The notes beneath the pieces were generated by a model. The model was not told the origin of the DNA and ran no database searches. It worked only from the letters and a program-made list of their open reading frames with translations. The position numbers and the translations under genes were made by a program. From contig JAJEBF010000011.1 in the NCBI GenBank assembly GCA_022824025.1, positions 58,663 to 122,662 on the forward strand: 64,000 nt of DNA, read 5' to 3'. Position 1 is the first letter of the stretch, and every line of letters starts with the position of its first letter. This document shows, one piece after another, positions 18,703 to 26,701 of the stretch. The stretch comes from Caldilineaceae bacterium. Its GTDB lineage: Bacteria; Chloroflexota; Anaerolineae; Caldilineales; Caldilineaceae.

Positions 18703-20712
18703 TTACAAGCTCTCCCTTGCCAAAGCAAGAGAACGCAAAGATTGCGTAGTCTGGTAACAAGGGCTGTCAGGAGATCGTTCCAACCGTATGGATTCAACCT
18801 GGCCCCTTGCCTGTAAACGTCTGAGCCATGAGATAGCTTGTTCATGCTCACGGTCCAGGAAGGCAGCCACCTCGCGCGAGGTTAAGGGTGTCTCCTTCAA
18901 GATATGTAATGTAATTTCTTCCAACGCCAACTGTCGAGCCCCCTTTTCGGCTGAGGATTGCTCCTGCGCCTTTACAAGAGCGGTGTCTTCAGCAACGGAC
19001 TGCTCTGTAGCCTTCATGCGAGCGGCTTCTTCGGCGGCGGCCTGTTCTTCAGCCTTCAAGTGAGCGAACTTTCCGGCTGCGGCCCATTCAACCATCTTCT
19101 GACGAGCCGCTGCCTTGGCCGCGACCCACTCCTTTATTTTCTGCAAGACAATCGCTTCGGCCGCGACCCATTCTACCGTCTTCTGATGTTCCACTGCCGT
19201 TATTTCGACCAACTCTTCAGTTTTCCGCAAGGCCACCGCTTCGGCCGCTGCCAATCCCTCTGTCTTCTGGCGCTCCGCCGCTTTTGCTTCGCTCCATCCC
19301 GCTATCTTGTGATGCTCCGCCACTTTCGTCTCGATCCACTCTTCAGCCTTTTGCAGCACTGCCTCTTCCGCAGCGCCCCATTCCCTTGCCTTTTGATGGT
19401 CCGTCGCTTCTGTCGCCACTAATTCCCTTGCTTTCGTCAAGGCCGCCTCTTGCGCTGCAATTGTCTCCTTGGCCCTCGCCAGGGACACCGACTTCTCCGC
19501 TCTCCATCTGGCAGCATTCAGCCTTACGGCCTCTTCCGCCACATCTCGTTCCTCTGCCTTCTGACCAGCTACGGCCACCGCTGCGATCTGCTCAATGGCT
19601 CTCTTACGAACTGCTTCTTCGGCAGCCTCTCTCTCCTTTGCCTTCTGACCAGCCATAGCTACCGCATCAATTTGCTCTCTGGCTTTCAGACTTACAGCCT
19701 CTTCGGCCACATCTCGTTCCTTTGCCTTCTGCCGAGCCACTTTTGCCGCGTCGTCCTGCTCTTTGGCTTTCTGACGAATGGCCACTTCTGCCGCTTCTCT
19801 CTCCTTTGCCTTCTGCCGAGCCGCAGTTGTCGCGTCGTCTTGCTCTCTGGCTTTCTTGCGAGCCATTACTGCAGCCGAAACCCACGCCTCGGCGCGCGGG
19901 TCATGTCGGCGAATCCGCGATATGACTTCCTCCACCAATGGAAGAGGTTTGCCCGTCGTTGTATGGTTGTTCGCCGGCGGAGCGATGTTCAGGGCGAAGA
20001 AACAGCCCTCAACTGCCCACTGCGCGGCTTCAGCCAAAAAACCAAACCGGTTTTGCAAATTTTGGGAAAGCCAGAAGGCGTAGATTGCCTTCCCATGCGG
20101 GTGGATAACATGTGCTGCAAGAGCGCGTTCCCGCGGCGCGTGGACCACTACCATTTGGGCAGGAACATGCTCCCGCAACGCATGTGCCAATACCAGTCGA
20201 AATGGAATATCCTCCCGCAGCGCGTGGAATAGCAAGAACCGTTCTCGGGTAAACGCTCCGCACAAGTCGGCTAGAAGCGCATCCACGCGTACAGGGTCAC
20301 TCAGGATTTCGGGACCCCGATCTGCCAGCAATTGGTTTAATGTTCGTACGGGAATATCGGAGAGCGCCGAATGACCGACTTCAAGGTCTTTTTTGGCGCT
20401 ATGGCTGGTACTCACATCAGTCGAAGCATGCCCCAAGGCGAAAGACCAACTCTCGACCGCCCAAGCCGCGGCCTCAGCAGAAAAGCAATACCGCTTTTGC
20501 AACTGTTGAGAGCACGACCCGAGCCATTGCGCGACAGGCCAATTGGCAATTGAATTGCGCTGCCGCAGCGCGTGGACCAGCAGAAAGCGTTCGCAGTGAT
20601 AGGGGCCGCAGTGGTCGGCTAAGAGAGAATTAACACGACCGGGTTCATTTAGCAGAGCCAGGCCGTAATCTGCGAGCAACTTGCGCAGAACTCGCCGTGG
20701 AAGAGGGTGCAT
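18703..20712 (-). CDS. Large island protein 3: doubled helical domain, very long coiled coil, winged-helix-like C terminus
   Basis: No named family recognised. This 669-residue paralogue begins MHPLPRRVLRKLL. Domain copy 1 is at about 5-93. Copy 2 (about 122-242) is swollen by a local triplication of a (H)ALRE.(I/V)P-like segment at 163-197. Residues ~280-595 are a near-continuous run of 14-residue units of the type AARQKAKEREAAEV, i.e. double heptads, predicting a rod-like helix several tens of nanometres long. A winged-helix-like module closes the protein (596-655; TPLTSREVAAFLDREHEQAI, then SPDSPCYQ). No membrane segment is seen. It begins 2 bp after the kinase gene, so translation is probably coupled. 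Confidence 0.8.
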   Translation of the reverse strand: MHPLPRRVLRKLLADYGLALLNEPGRVNSLLADHCGPYHCERFLLVHALRQRNSIANWPVAQWLGSCSQQLQKRYCFSAEAAAWAVESWSFALGHASTDVSTSHSAKKDLEVGHSALSDIPVRTLNQLLADRGPEILSDPVRVDALLADLCGAFTRERFLLFHALREDIPFRLVLAHALREHVPAQMVVVHAPRERALAAHVIHPHGKAIYAFWLSQNLQNRFGFLAEAAQWAVEGCFFALNIAPPANNHTTTGKPLPLVEEVISRIRRHDPRAEAWVSAAVMARKKAREQDDATTAARQKAKEREAAEVAIRQKAKEQDDAAKVARQKAKERDVAEEAVSLKAREQIDAVAMAGQKAKEREAAEEAVRKRAIEQIAAVAVAGQKAEERDVAEEAVRLNAARWRAEKSVSLARAKETIAAQEAALTKARELVATEATDHQKAREWGAAEEAVLQKAEEWIETKVAEHHKIAGWSEAKAAERQKTEGLAAAEAVALRKTEELVEITAVEHQKTVEWVAAEAIVLQKIKEWVAAKAAARQKMVEWAAAGKFAHLKAEEQAAAEEAARMKATEQSVAEDTALVKAQEQSSAEKGARQLALEEITLHILKETPLTSREVAAFLDREHEQAISWLRRLQARGQVESIRLERSPDSPCYQTTQSLRSLALARESL
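18930..19875 (-). repeat. 42-bp periodic coding repeat (14-residue coiled-coil units)
   Basis: The DNA coding for residues ~280-595 of island protein 3 repeats with a 42-bp period, one 14-residue double heptad per unit. Clean examples are (A/V)ARQKAKE(R/Q) and AEEAVRLNA. Units have diverged in sequence but keep their length, so the array grew by tandem duplication and is now held by selection on helix phase. Confidence 0.75.
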
Positions 20713-20714
20713 CT

Positions 20715-22061
20715 CTAAAGGCGCACTTCACCTTCGCGGCTGCCGAACTGAATTCTTAGGCCAGACGAGAGAGTGACGGTCTTTCCAGGTTCTACGTCTT
20801 TAACCTCTCCGGCAGCGTTTTGGCTTGTCCACTTTTCTTCCGAGTGGTTACGCAGCCCCCAGACCCGTGGATTCTTCGGATGCTGAGCGACTTCCGCGAC
20901 CGGGACTTCAAAGTTGAAGCTGTGTTCTGCGTTGAAGTGATGAGGGTAGAGCAGTGTGTCGTGGTTGAGCATCACCACATCTTTACCGTCGATACGCATG
21001 CGCGGCGGCAAACGGTGCGATGACTTGCACGACCAGCAAACTGAAGAGTTACCATCAGAGTCGTCTAGCGCGCCCGGGCTGTAGAAGTTTTCGTTACTGC
21101 AGTGCTGACAATAGAATATTGAATCTCTCAGGCGGATCAGTGCGTTGCTCCACTGGTTCTCTCGTGCCCTTTTTTCGGGGTAATGGAGTCCTTCGGTAAA
21201 TGTGAGAACGAAGAGATCCTGCACAAAGTGGGGATACAGGTCCCACAGGGCCAGAGCATTGTCATGGTAGCCGGGGAGAGGGCGGTTGCTTTCGTCGTCA
21301 GGGTCGAATATAAATTGGGGTGAGGTACCGTACAGATAGGTCATGGCCTGAGGATCAAAGATGGAAATCTGCGTTTCTTTTGCCCCTTCCAGCGGATGAT
21401 GGTTGATAAGCATGTAGAAGAGAAGTACCGCCAGAGAAAAGAGATCGGTCTGCGTGTCGGGCCCAACCTCGCCACGCACGATTTCCGGCGCCATAAAGCG
21501 TGGCGTGCCTCTAATCGCCCCGCCGCGACCGTCGTCAACACTCACATTGTCGTTGTCACAAATCTGAATTTCACCGCTTGCGGGATCGAAGAAGACGTTG
21601 CCGAATGAAATGTCGCGATAGCAAAACCCTCGTGCATGGAGTTGTAGATAGTTATGTGCCAACTCGAAACCGGCTGTCACCAAGGCGCGAAATGTCGGCA
21701 CAGTCTGACGCGTCACAAGATCTGTGATGCCGACGAAGCGCTCCTCCCGAAGTGGCATTACATACCCAAAATCACTTTGCTTGACTCCTCCATGTAACAG
21801 CGCTTGGGGCCACAGAAAGCGGTCGCTGGGGGGGCCGGTGTCGATTGCGTGCTCAAGCCGTGCCCGCAGATTCGGGTCCAGACGTACATAATGGGGGAAA
21901 AACCACTTTAGGGCCACCGGCGTATGTGCGCCTTTTCTAGCCACTGGCCGTGCGCGATAAACCTCCCCTTGTCCGCCGCCACCAAGAAAAGCCTCGACTT
22001 CATAGGAGAATTCTGTGGACAGCGTTTGTACTTTTTCGCCGGGATTCAGTAGTTGGTTCAT
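20715..22061 (-). CDS. Ser/Thr protein kinase with C-terminal zinc ribbon (TerY-P triad type)
   Basis: A 448-residue kinase. The glycine loop is LGGGGQGEVY (26-35), the ATP-anchoring Lys is K52 in VALK, and the catalytic loop reads YRDISFGN (148-155) in place of HRD...N. The metal-binding DFG is replaced by DND (169-171), and MAPEIV follows. The catalytic Asp, Asn and metal Asp are all kept, so activity is expected. A zinc ribbon (C318, C321, C342, C345) follows the kinase lobe, then a beta-rich tail ending in an FHA-like or OB-like segment that I cannot name. These features match the kinase of the TerY-phosphorylation triad as described by Aravind and colleagues. It lies 53 bp after the PP2C gene. 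Confidence 0.88.
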   Translation of the reverse strand: MNQLLNPGEKVQTLSTEFSYEVEAFLGGGGQGEVYRARPVARKGAHTPVALKWFFPHYVRLDPNLRARLEHAIDTGPPSDRFLWPQALLHGGVKQSDFGYVMPLREERFVGITDLVTRQTVPTFRALVTAGFELAHNYLQLHARGFCYRDISFGNVFFDPASGEIQICDNDNVSVDDGRGGAIRGTPRFMAPEIVRGEVGPDTQTDLFSLAVLLFYMLINHHPLEGAKETQISIFDPQAMTYLYGTSPQFIFDPDDESNRPLPGYHDNALALWDLYPHFVQDLFVLTFTEGLHYPEKRARENQWSNALIRLRDSIFYCQHCSNENFYSPGALDDSDGNSSVCWSCKSSHRLPPRMRIDGKDVVMLNHDTLLYPHHFNAEHSFNFEVPVAEVAQHPKNPRVWGLRNHSEEKWTSQNAAGEVKDVEPGKTVTLSSGLRIQFGSREGEVRL

Positions 22062-22114
22062 TTTAGGGAAAAGGATATTGCCGAAGAAGTGAATGCATCG
22101 GGTTCAGTCGATTT

Positions 22115-23101
22115 CTACGTTTGGCTCATGTTTGCGGCAATGACGACGGAAATGTCGTCACCGCTACCCCCTTCAGATGTGGCCTTCAGCCAGTCGGGTA
22201 ACTGGCTTGCAACCGCTTCAGGGCCTTCCCGTCGAATCGCATTGTAGAGGTCCAAGGCGACCTCATTAAAATCCTCGTCATCAGCGAAAGAGTTGGCATA
22301 GCCGTCTGTTGCCAGCATTACGAAGACTGGCGGTTTCTCGACTATCGGCTGAAAATGAATGCGTACAAAGCGCCAAGCCTCTTTCAAACACAAAGAGGTC
22401 GTGTAATTGGCAAGCAGATGGCTGTCAGCTGGGAACGGGGGGCGTACCACTTCGCCTTCTGCCGTGCCCGTCAAAACATCGCCATCACCTAGCTGGATGT
22501 AGATGTGAAATTCCGGCGCAAGAAGAGCCGCCAGTAAGGTAGTGCCATAGAGCTGCTCGTCGGCAGAATCTAGGGGTGTAGTATTTGGTTGATCTTTTGC
22601 TTCACCATCGGAGCACGACGTTTCGTCCTTCGAGGTCCGGCTCTCTTCGGCGTGCTCTTGTATGGACTTCCGCCATCGATCTACCAAGTGCTTAGGCACC
22701 CAGTGTCGAATCTGTCGATCGAACTGAGTCCAGTCGCTGCCAGTGCTGTCGTCTAGGATCCAGGGCAGAATCTCCTCCGCCAGCAGCTTCTTTGCTTCTT
22801 TCACAGCACGCCGTGCGCCTTCACGGCTATGCTTGTACTCGCTGCCCCCGTGGCCGTCGGCCACGCAAAGCACAGCGAGCGGCCTTTCTCCCTCAGCTAA
22901 CCACCATTTCAGCGCGTCCTGATTTTGTGCATCACTACGTTCATGGATGGCACCGCACACCGTCGCGCTAACCACTCCCCAGCCACAGGTCCCGGTCGCA
23001 GAGCACGATTCGTTTTCGTCACAGCTCTCCTGTGCGGGGATCTTGTCAGGGAACGGCGCTGACCTCCTATGCTTACCTACGTCTTTTTGATTACCAGTCA
23101 T
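22115..23101 (-). CDS. PP2C-family Ser/Thr protein phosphatase
   Basis: A 328-residue metal-dependent phosphatase. The metal-binding motif is VADGHGGSEY (81-89), followed by LYGTTLLAALL, LGDGDVLTG, MLATDGYANSF and GSGDDISVVI, which are PP2C motifs in the right order. Residues ~130-195 form an acidic, Ser/Thr/Asp-rich insertion (EESRTSKDETSCSDGEAKDQ) that could itself be a phosphorylation target. It overlaps the VWA gene upstream by 11 bp and precedes the kinase, so it probably reverses the phosphorylation carried out by that kinase. Confidence 0.9.
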   Translation of the reverse strand: MTGNQKDVGKHRRSAPFPDKIPAQESCDENESCSATGTCGWGVVSATVCGAIHERSDAQNQDALKWWLAEGERPLAVLCVADGHGGSEYKHSREGARRAVKEAKKLLAEEILPWILDDSTGSDWTQFDRQIRHWVPKHLVDRWRKSIQEHAEESRTSKDETSCSDGEAKDQPNTTPLDSADEQLYGTTLLAALLAPEFHIYIQLGDGDVLTGTAEGEVVRPPFPADSHLLANYTTSLCLKEAWRFVRIHFQPIVEKPPVFVMLATDGYANSFADDEDFNEVALDLYNAIRREGPEAVASQLPDWLKATSEGGSGDDISVVIAANMSQT

Positions 23102-23792
23102 CTTCGTCAGGGCCAGTTGTTGGGTCCGGTAAGGGCGGAAATGGCCTTTTTTCCTCCGGGTTTGGATTCGGTCCTGGGATCTCTGGCGAGGACACTTCCT
23201 TCAGGACGGAGGTCGAAACCCATCTGATAAATCTGACTAGGCTTTGGGCATTATTGGCTTGTAGTGGCTCCAATTCCGGGTGGCCGATGAAACGTTGCAG
23301 GACACTCGTGTCAGCATCTTCCCCGATTGCAATGGCGATTCGCACGGCTTTCTCTCCCAAGGGTTGAGCCATCAAGTCGCGCAGACCAGCGCTGACATCG
23401 TCAGTGGGTTGACCATCGGAGATGAGGACGAGGACAGGGGGCAGCGCCCGCTGAGGTATGATGGTTTGATCAAGCTGCGCGGCGACCAATTGCAGGGCCT
23501 TGCCCATTTCGGTTACGCCAGTGGTGGCCTCCAGATCATCCCACTTAAACTGTTCAACCGGAACAGGATTGGCTACGTGCCAACTAGCGCCGCTTGAGAA
23601 CTTCACGGCACGGACCATCACCTCAGCGTTGGGATTTTCCTTCGCAACCTCCTGCATTGCGGGCAGCGCATTGCGGATGGCGAAGTTAAGGGACTGAATT
23701 TTTCCCCCGTAGCCCATAGAGCCCGAGCAGTCGGCAATCCAAATGAAATGAAGCGGCTTCCGCGCAAGCGGGCCGCCCGGGAGTTTGGGCAT
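23091..23792 (-). CDS. VWA-domain protein, TerY-like
   Basis: A 233-residue von Willebrand A domain. The metal-ion-dependent adhesion site is complete: DCSGSMG (D21, S23, S25), T94 in TTGVTEMG, and D126 in LISDGQPTDD. The protein starts right before the domain and ends in a Pro-rich acidic tail (PGPNPNPEEKRPFPPLPDP), with no signal peptide, so it is cytoplasmic. It is first in the six-gene operon and overlaps the phosphatase by 11 bp. Its upstream AAAGGA lies 9 nt before ATG. TerY-type VWA proteins act as metal-dependent scaffolds in the VWA-PP2C-kinase triad. Confidence 0.9.
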   Translation of the reverse strand: MPKLPGGPLARKPLHFIWIADCSGSMGYGGKIQSLNFAIRNALPAMQEVAKENPNAEVMVRAVKFSSGASWHVANPVPVEQFKWDDLEATTGVTEMGKALQLVAAQLDQTIIPQRALPPVLVLISDGQPTDDVSAGLRDLMAQPLGEKAVRIAIAIGEDADTSVLQRFIGHPELEPLQANNAQSLVRFIRWVSTSVLKEVSSPEIPGPNPNPEEKRPFPPLPDPTTGPDEDDW

Positions 23793-23835
23793 AGCTCTCT
23801 ATCCTTTCAATGGGTTTTCGGCGGAAAATCCGGTT

Positions 23836-23853
23836 CAATTCACCGTCGAATTG
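23836..23853. promoter_or_regulatory. Inverted repeat ahead of the island operon
   Basis: CAATTC (23836-23841) and GAATTG (23848-23853) form a 6-bp palindrome with a 6-nt spacer in the only non-coding gap between mvaD and the VWA gene. It could be an operator or a small hairpin. I could not identify clear promoter hexamers in this gap, so read-through from mvaD is also possible. Confidence 0.3.
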
Positions 23854-23899
23854 GGGAGTACCTGCAGAGGGCGCGCCCACCGACTGCACGCAAGCGCAT

Positions 23900-24043
23900 T
23901 CTATCAGAAAAGATGCCCATCCAACAACTCCGGACCCGCCCCGGGCCCACTCGTCAGCACCCTGCGCACTGCCGGCAGGGCGCTGACACGCCACTCCACC
24001 TCGGCCGCAGCGTCCGCCTCGCAGATGAGATGCACGTTCGGCC
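23900..24043 (-). repeat. Right direct repeat: 3' end of intact mvaD
   Basis: Matches 14275-14418 over 144 bp, with the first 63 bp identical. The identity starts 4 bp past the mvaD stop codon and runs into the coding region, which marks the probable crossover segment. This copy belongs to the full-length gene. Confidence 0.9.
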
Positions 24044-25031
24044 CCGCGTCGATTGTGAAATAGACCGGCAAGCCCTCCTCGCGCCAGGCCCGCGCCGCGT
24101 GCAGAACCTCCAGCGTGCCCGGCTGCCAGTAGAGCAGGCTCGGCTCGCTCGTCATCATCACCCCGTGCATCGCCAGCGCGTCCGCTTCCAGGACCGGCCC
24201 CAGCAGCGAAATATCGCGTTCGGCGATGGCGCGCCGCACGGTCTCCAGCCATGCACCAACGCACCGCGTGCGCGCGGCGTTTAAGGGGCTTGTCGCCGCC
24301 AATCGGTGCCCGCTGCTGCTGCTGACCCGTTTGGCCCCGGCGCTGACAATGGCGATCACATCCCGCAGCGCCCAGTGCCTCTCGTCATACATCTGATGGG
24401 CTACACTCCGCGAATCGAGCAGCGCAGAGTCCAGCCTGAGAAGAGGCGCTCCTCCTCTCTCCCCTTCACTCTCCCCTCTTCCCCATCCCCGATCCCATTC
24501 GACAAACCCCCCGAAAAGGCTGCGGCTGGCCGAGCCGCTCCCCTGGCGGGCCACCGCGGACAGCCGCGTGGCGTCCAACCGCAGACCCAGCGCCGCCGCG
24601 CCGGCCACCGTCAGCGCGGCAAACCCGCTGGCCGAGCTCGCGATACCTGATGCCATCGGAAAATTGTTCCGGCTGACAACGCGGGCCTTGTCGGAGACGC
24701 CGGCGAGCGCCCGCAACCGGTCGAGGTGGGCGACAACTCGGTCCGCGGCAGACCCTTTCAGTTGCACGCCGTCAATGGCAACCGTATCCTCTGTCAGGTT
24801 GGCGCTGTCCTCCCACGCGACCGTCGTCGTCGTATGCGCGTCCGCCAGGGTCATGCTGATTGAGTTGTTGAGTGGGATGTTCAAGCCTTCACCGTGAACC
24901 GGCGGCTGGTCACCGGTCTGCCCTGTTGCGACCTTGGCGACCCCCCAGTACTTGATGAATGCGATGTTGCTGCCGGCGCGGCAAGTGGCCTTGCGTTCAG
25001 GCAGCGCACCGGTTGAGGAACCGCCAATCAC
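23904..25031 (-). CDS. mvaD: Diphosphomevalonate decarboxylase
   Basis: Converts mevalonate diphosphate to isopentenyl diphosphate, the last step of the mevalonate pathway. This 375-residue GHMP-family protein has the N-terminal [10 protein letters not shown], the phosphate-loop [17 protein letters not shown], the [15 protein letters not shown] motif and the C-terminal [15 protein letters not shown]. Its 3' end forms the right boundary of the island, and its coding capacity is intact. The start overlaps the stop of the upstream small gene by 4 bp (ATGA). The pathway is common in Chloroflexota and rare in most other bacteria. Confidence 0.94.
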   Translation of the reverse strand: MIGGSSTGALPERKATCRAGSNIAFIKYWGVAKVATGQTGDQPPVHGEGLNIPLNNSISMTLADAHTTTTVAWEDSANLTEDTVAIDGVQLKGSAADRVVAHLDRLRALAGVSDKARVVSRNNFPMASGIASSASGFAALTVAGAAALGLRLDATRLSAVARQGSGSASRSLFGGFVEWDRGWGRGESEGERGGAPLLRLDSALLDSRSVAHQMYDERHWALRDVIAIVSAGAKRVSSSSGHRLAATSPLNAARTRCVGAWLETVRRAIAERDISLLGPVLEADALAMHGVMMTSEPSLLYWQPGTLEVLHAARAWREEGLPVYFTIDAGPNVHLICEADAAAEVEWRVSALPAVRRVLTSGPGAGPELLDGHLF

Positions 25032-25330
25032 GCTTCTCGTTCTGCCTGCTGTTCACATCGACGCAGAAGGTCATCGATCAGTTCGTCATGCGCACGGAAA
25101 TGGATCTCGACGCCGCCTTGGACCGGCTCGATGCGCGCCTGCCACCCTATGCCCTCAACCAGCGCCAGCTTCTCAACCACGCCCGCTCCCAACCGCTTCA
25201 AAACGGCTTCAGCCTGGCCGGGCGTCAACCCAGGAAACGTCAGACTTTCTGACTCATATAGATCGTCATCCTGAAAGCGGGGATCGCGGCTGTCTTCCTC
25301 GTCTCCCAATGATGGGGCGCTGATCGGCAT
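25028..25330 (-). CDS. Small hypothetical protein translationally coupled to mvaD
   Basis: A 100-residue acidic protein that I do not recognise. The first ~30 residues are Asp/Glu/Ser-rich and the rest is predicted alpha/beta ([20 protein letters not shown], then [20 protein letters not shown]). Its stop overlaps the mvaD start in an ATGA, and it follows the DHH phosphoesterase gene after 45 bp, so the three probably form one operon. Confidence 0.65.
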   Translation of the reverse strand: MPISAPSLGDEEDSRDPRFQDDDLYESESLTFPGLTPGQAEAVLKRLGAGVVEKLALVEGIGWQARIEPVQGGVEIHFRAHDELIDDLLRRCEQQAEREA

Positions 25331-25375
25331 CGAGCATCTCCTTCTCGTGGTTTACCTGCAGGGGGCAATCGAACG

Positions 25376-26701
25376 CTATTCCGCCTCCAGAAGAGGGACG
25401 CCCATATCATCGCCTGCGCCCAACTCCTTGAGAAAACGGGGCACCAAAGCGTGCAGCTCGGCAATCCGCTCGGCCGGCGTCTTGTCCGGAAGATGGATAC
25501 GCCCGCCGGCAATTGTATTGTGCCCGCCGGCGGAACCGTTTCTGCCCGCTACATTTCGTACCAGGCGCCCGGCCCTGGCGTTTGAATCCGCCGCGCGCAC
25601 CGACATCACCCCCTGGTCTTCATAGATTCCCAGGCAGACGACCCATGAGACATTCTCCATGCGCATCAGCAGATCCGCCACCTCCGCCGCCATATCCGGC
25701 CGCGGCATGTCAAAAAGCAGGCTGACCGCGATATCGCCTGCCTCTTCCTCCGCGCCGTCAGCCCCATCTGCCTCTGCCCCTGTCTCGGCTTCATCCTGTG
25801 GCTGAGACGGGGGGCCGGAGGCGCCGGGAGCAAGCATACGCGAGAGAGCAATGATGTCGAGATCGAATCTCTCCAGATCCGCCCTGTATCCTTCCGGATC
25901 GTCCGCGTCCAAGACCTCCTCACCCTCTTCGTAATCTTCCTCATCGACGGCGCTTGGAAGCGAAACAGTGTAGATTGTTGTGTTGGCTAACGCGTCGCTG
26001 ATGCTGCGGAAGTATGTGCGGGGAAGCTGTACATGCTCAATCTTGTTCAGGAGATCCGTTTGAACAAGATGGCGCAATGTCGAGTAGGCCCAAATGTCCA
26101 AGCTCGAGGTGTGCCGGCTAAGACCCAGCGTGTCCGACTTGATCCCGTAAAAGAGAGCGGTCGCCAATTCCGTGTCGATCGGCACTTCGGCCACAGCCAG
26201 ATACTCGCAAAGCAGCGTGGAGGACGCGCCTACCTCCGGACGCACATCGTGGACTTTCGCCCGCAACCGGCTGCGCCGCGGAGGATGATGGTCGATCGCG
26301 GCCAGGACATCCTCACGAGGAAGGTCGGTGCTCCACAGCAGATGATTCGCCGCAACGGGCTGGGTATCGACCAGCATCACACCGTCATACGCGCTGATCT
26401 CCTCCCCTGCGTTCCGCTGCGAAATTCGCACCCCGTGCGGCATGATCAGTTGGGCCATCGTGAGGTTTTCGGATCGACCGATTATGCCGCCGTGTCCCAG
26501 CGTCACACGCGTGGCCGGCGCATAAATGCGCAACATTTCCTCTAATGCGCGCGCGCTCGCAATCGCGTCAGGGTCCGGATCATTGTGCATCAGAATCAGG
26601 AGGTTTTCCTTCCCCTCCGCCTGCTCAATGATCTGCTGAACTCTCTTTTCCGAAACGCTCCGCCGCCGGGCGCCAAAGTCATCCGGTAGCGAGAGCGCCA
26701 T
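25376..26701 (-). CDS. DHH/DHHA1 family phosphoesterase (NrnA-like)
   Basis: A 441-residue protein with DHH motifs HNDPDPDAIAS, a DTQP segment (VMLVDTQP), IDHHPPRR, GASSTLL, and the DHHA1 motif GGHNTIAGGRI. NrnA-type enzymes degrade nano-oligoribonucleotides and 3'-phosphoadenosine 5'-phosphate. An acidic low-complexity insertion (DEEDYEEGEEVLDADDPEG, and EAETGAEADGADGAEEEAGD) splits the DHHA1 part and is unusual. The frame opens further upstream; the ATG at 26701 is preferred because GGAAGAG lies 9 nt ahead, with ATG 26719 as the alternative. Confidence 0.82.
   Translation of the reverse strand: MALSLPDDFGARRRSVSEKRVQQIIEQAEGKENLLILMHNDPDPDAIASARALEEMLRIYAPATRVTLGHGGIIGRSENLTMAQLIMPHGVRISQRNAGEEISAYDGVMLVDTQPVAANHLLWSTDLPREDVLAAIDHHPPRRSRLRAKVHDVRPEVGASSTLLCEYLAVAEVPIDTELATALFYGIKSDTLGLSRHTSSLDIWAYSTLRHLVQTDLLNKIEHVQLPRTYFRSISDALANTTIYTVSLPSAVDEEDYEEGEEVLDADDPEGYRADLERFDLDIIALSRMLAPGASGPPSQPQDEAETGAEADGADGAEEEAGDIAVSLLFDMPRPDMAAEVADLLMRMENVSWVVCLGIYEDQGVMSVRAADSNARAGRLVRNVAGRNGSAGGHNTIAGGRIHLPDKTPAERIAELHALVPRFLKELGAGDDMGVPLLEAE

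Larger units (their letters stand above)
14275..24043. mobile_element. Genomic island bounded by direct repeats of the mvaD 3' end
   Basis: About 9.8 kb lies between two same-orientation copies of a 144-bp segment that includes the last codons and stop of mvaD (14275-14418 and 23900-24043). Inside are six co-oriented genes and nothing else. The island reads as less GC-rich than the flanking housekeeping genes. The geometry, with the intact gene at one end and a displaced 3' fragment at the other, is that of site-specific integration into a gene's 3' end. No integrase or transposase gene is present inside, so either it was lost, it acted in trans, or the repeat arose by homologous recombination. 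Confidence 0.7.
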
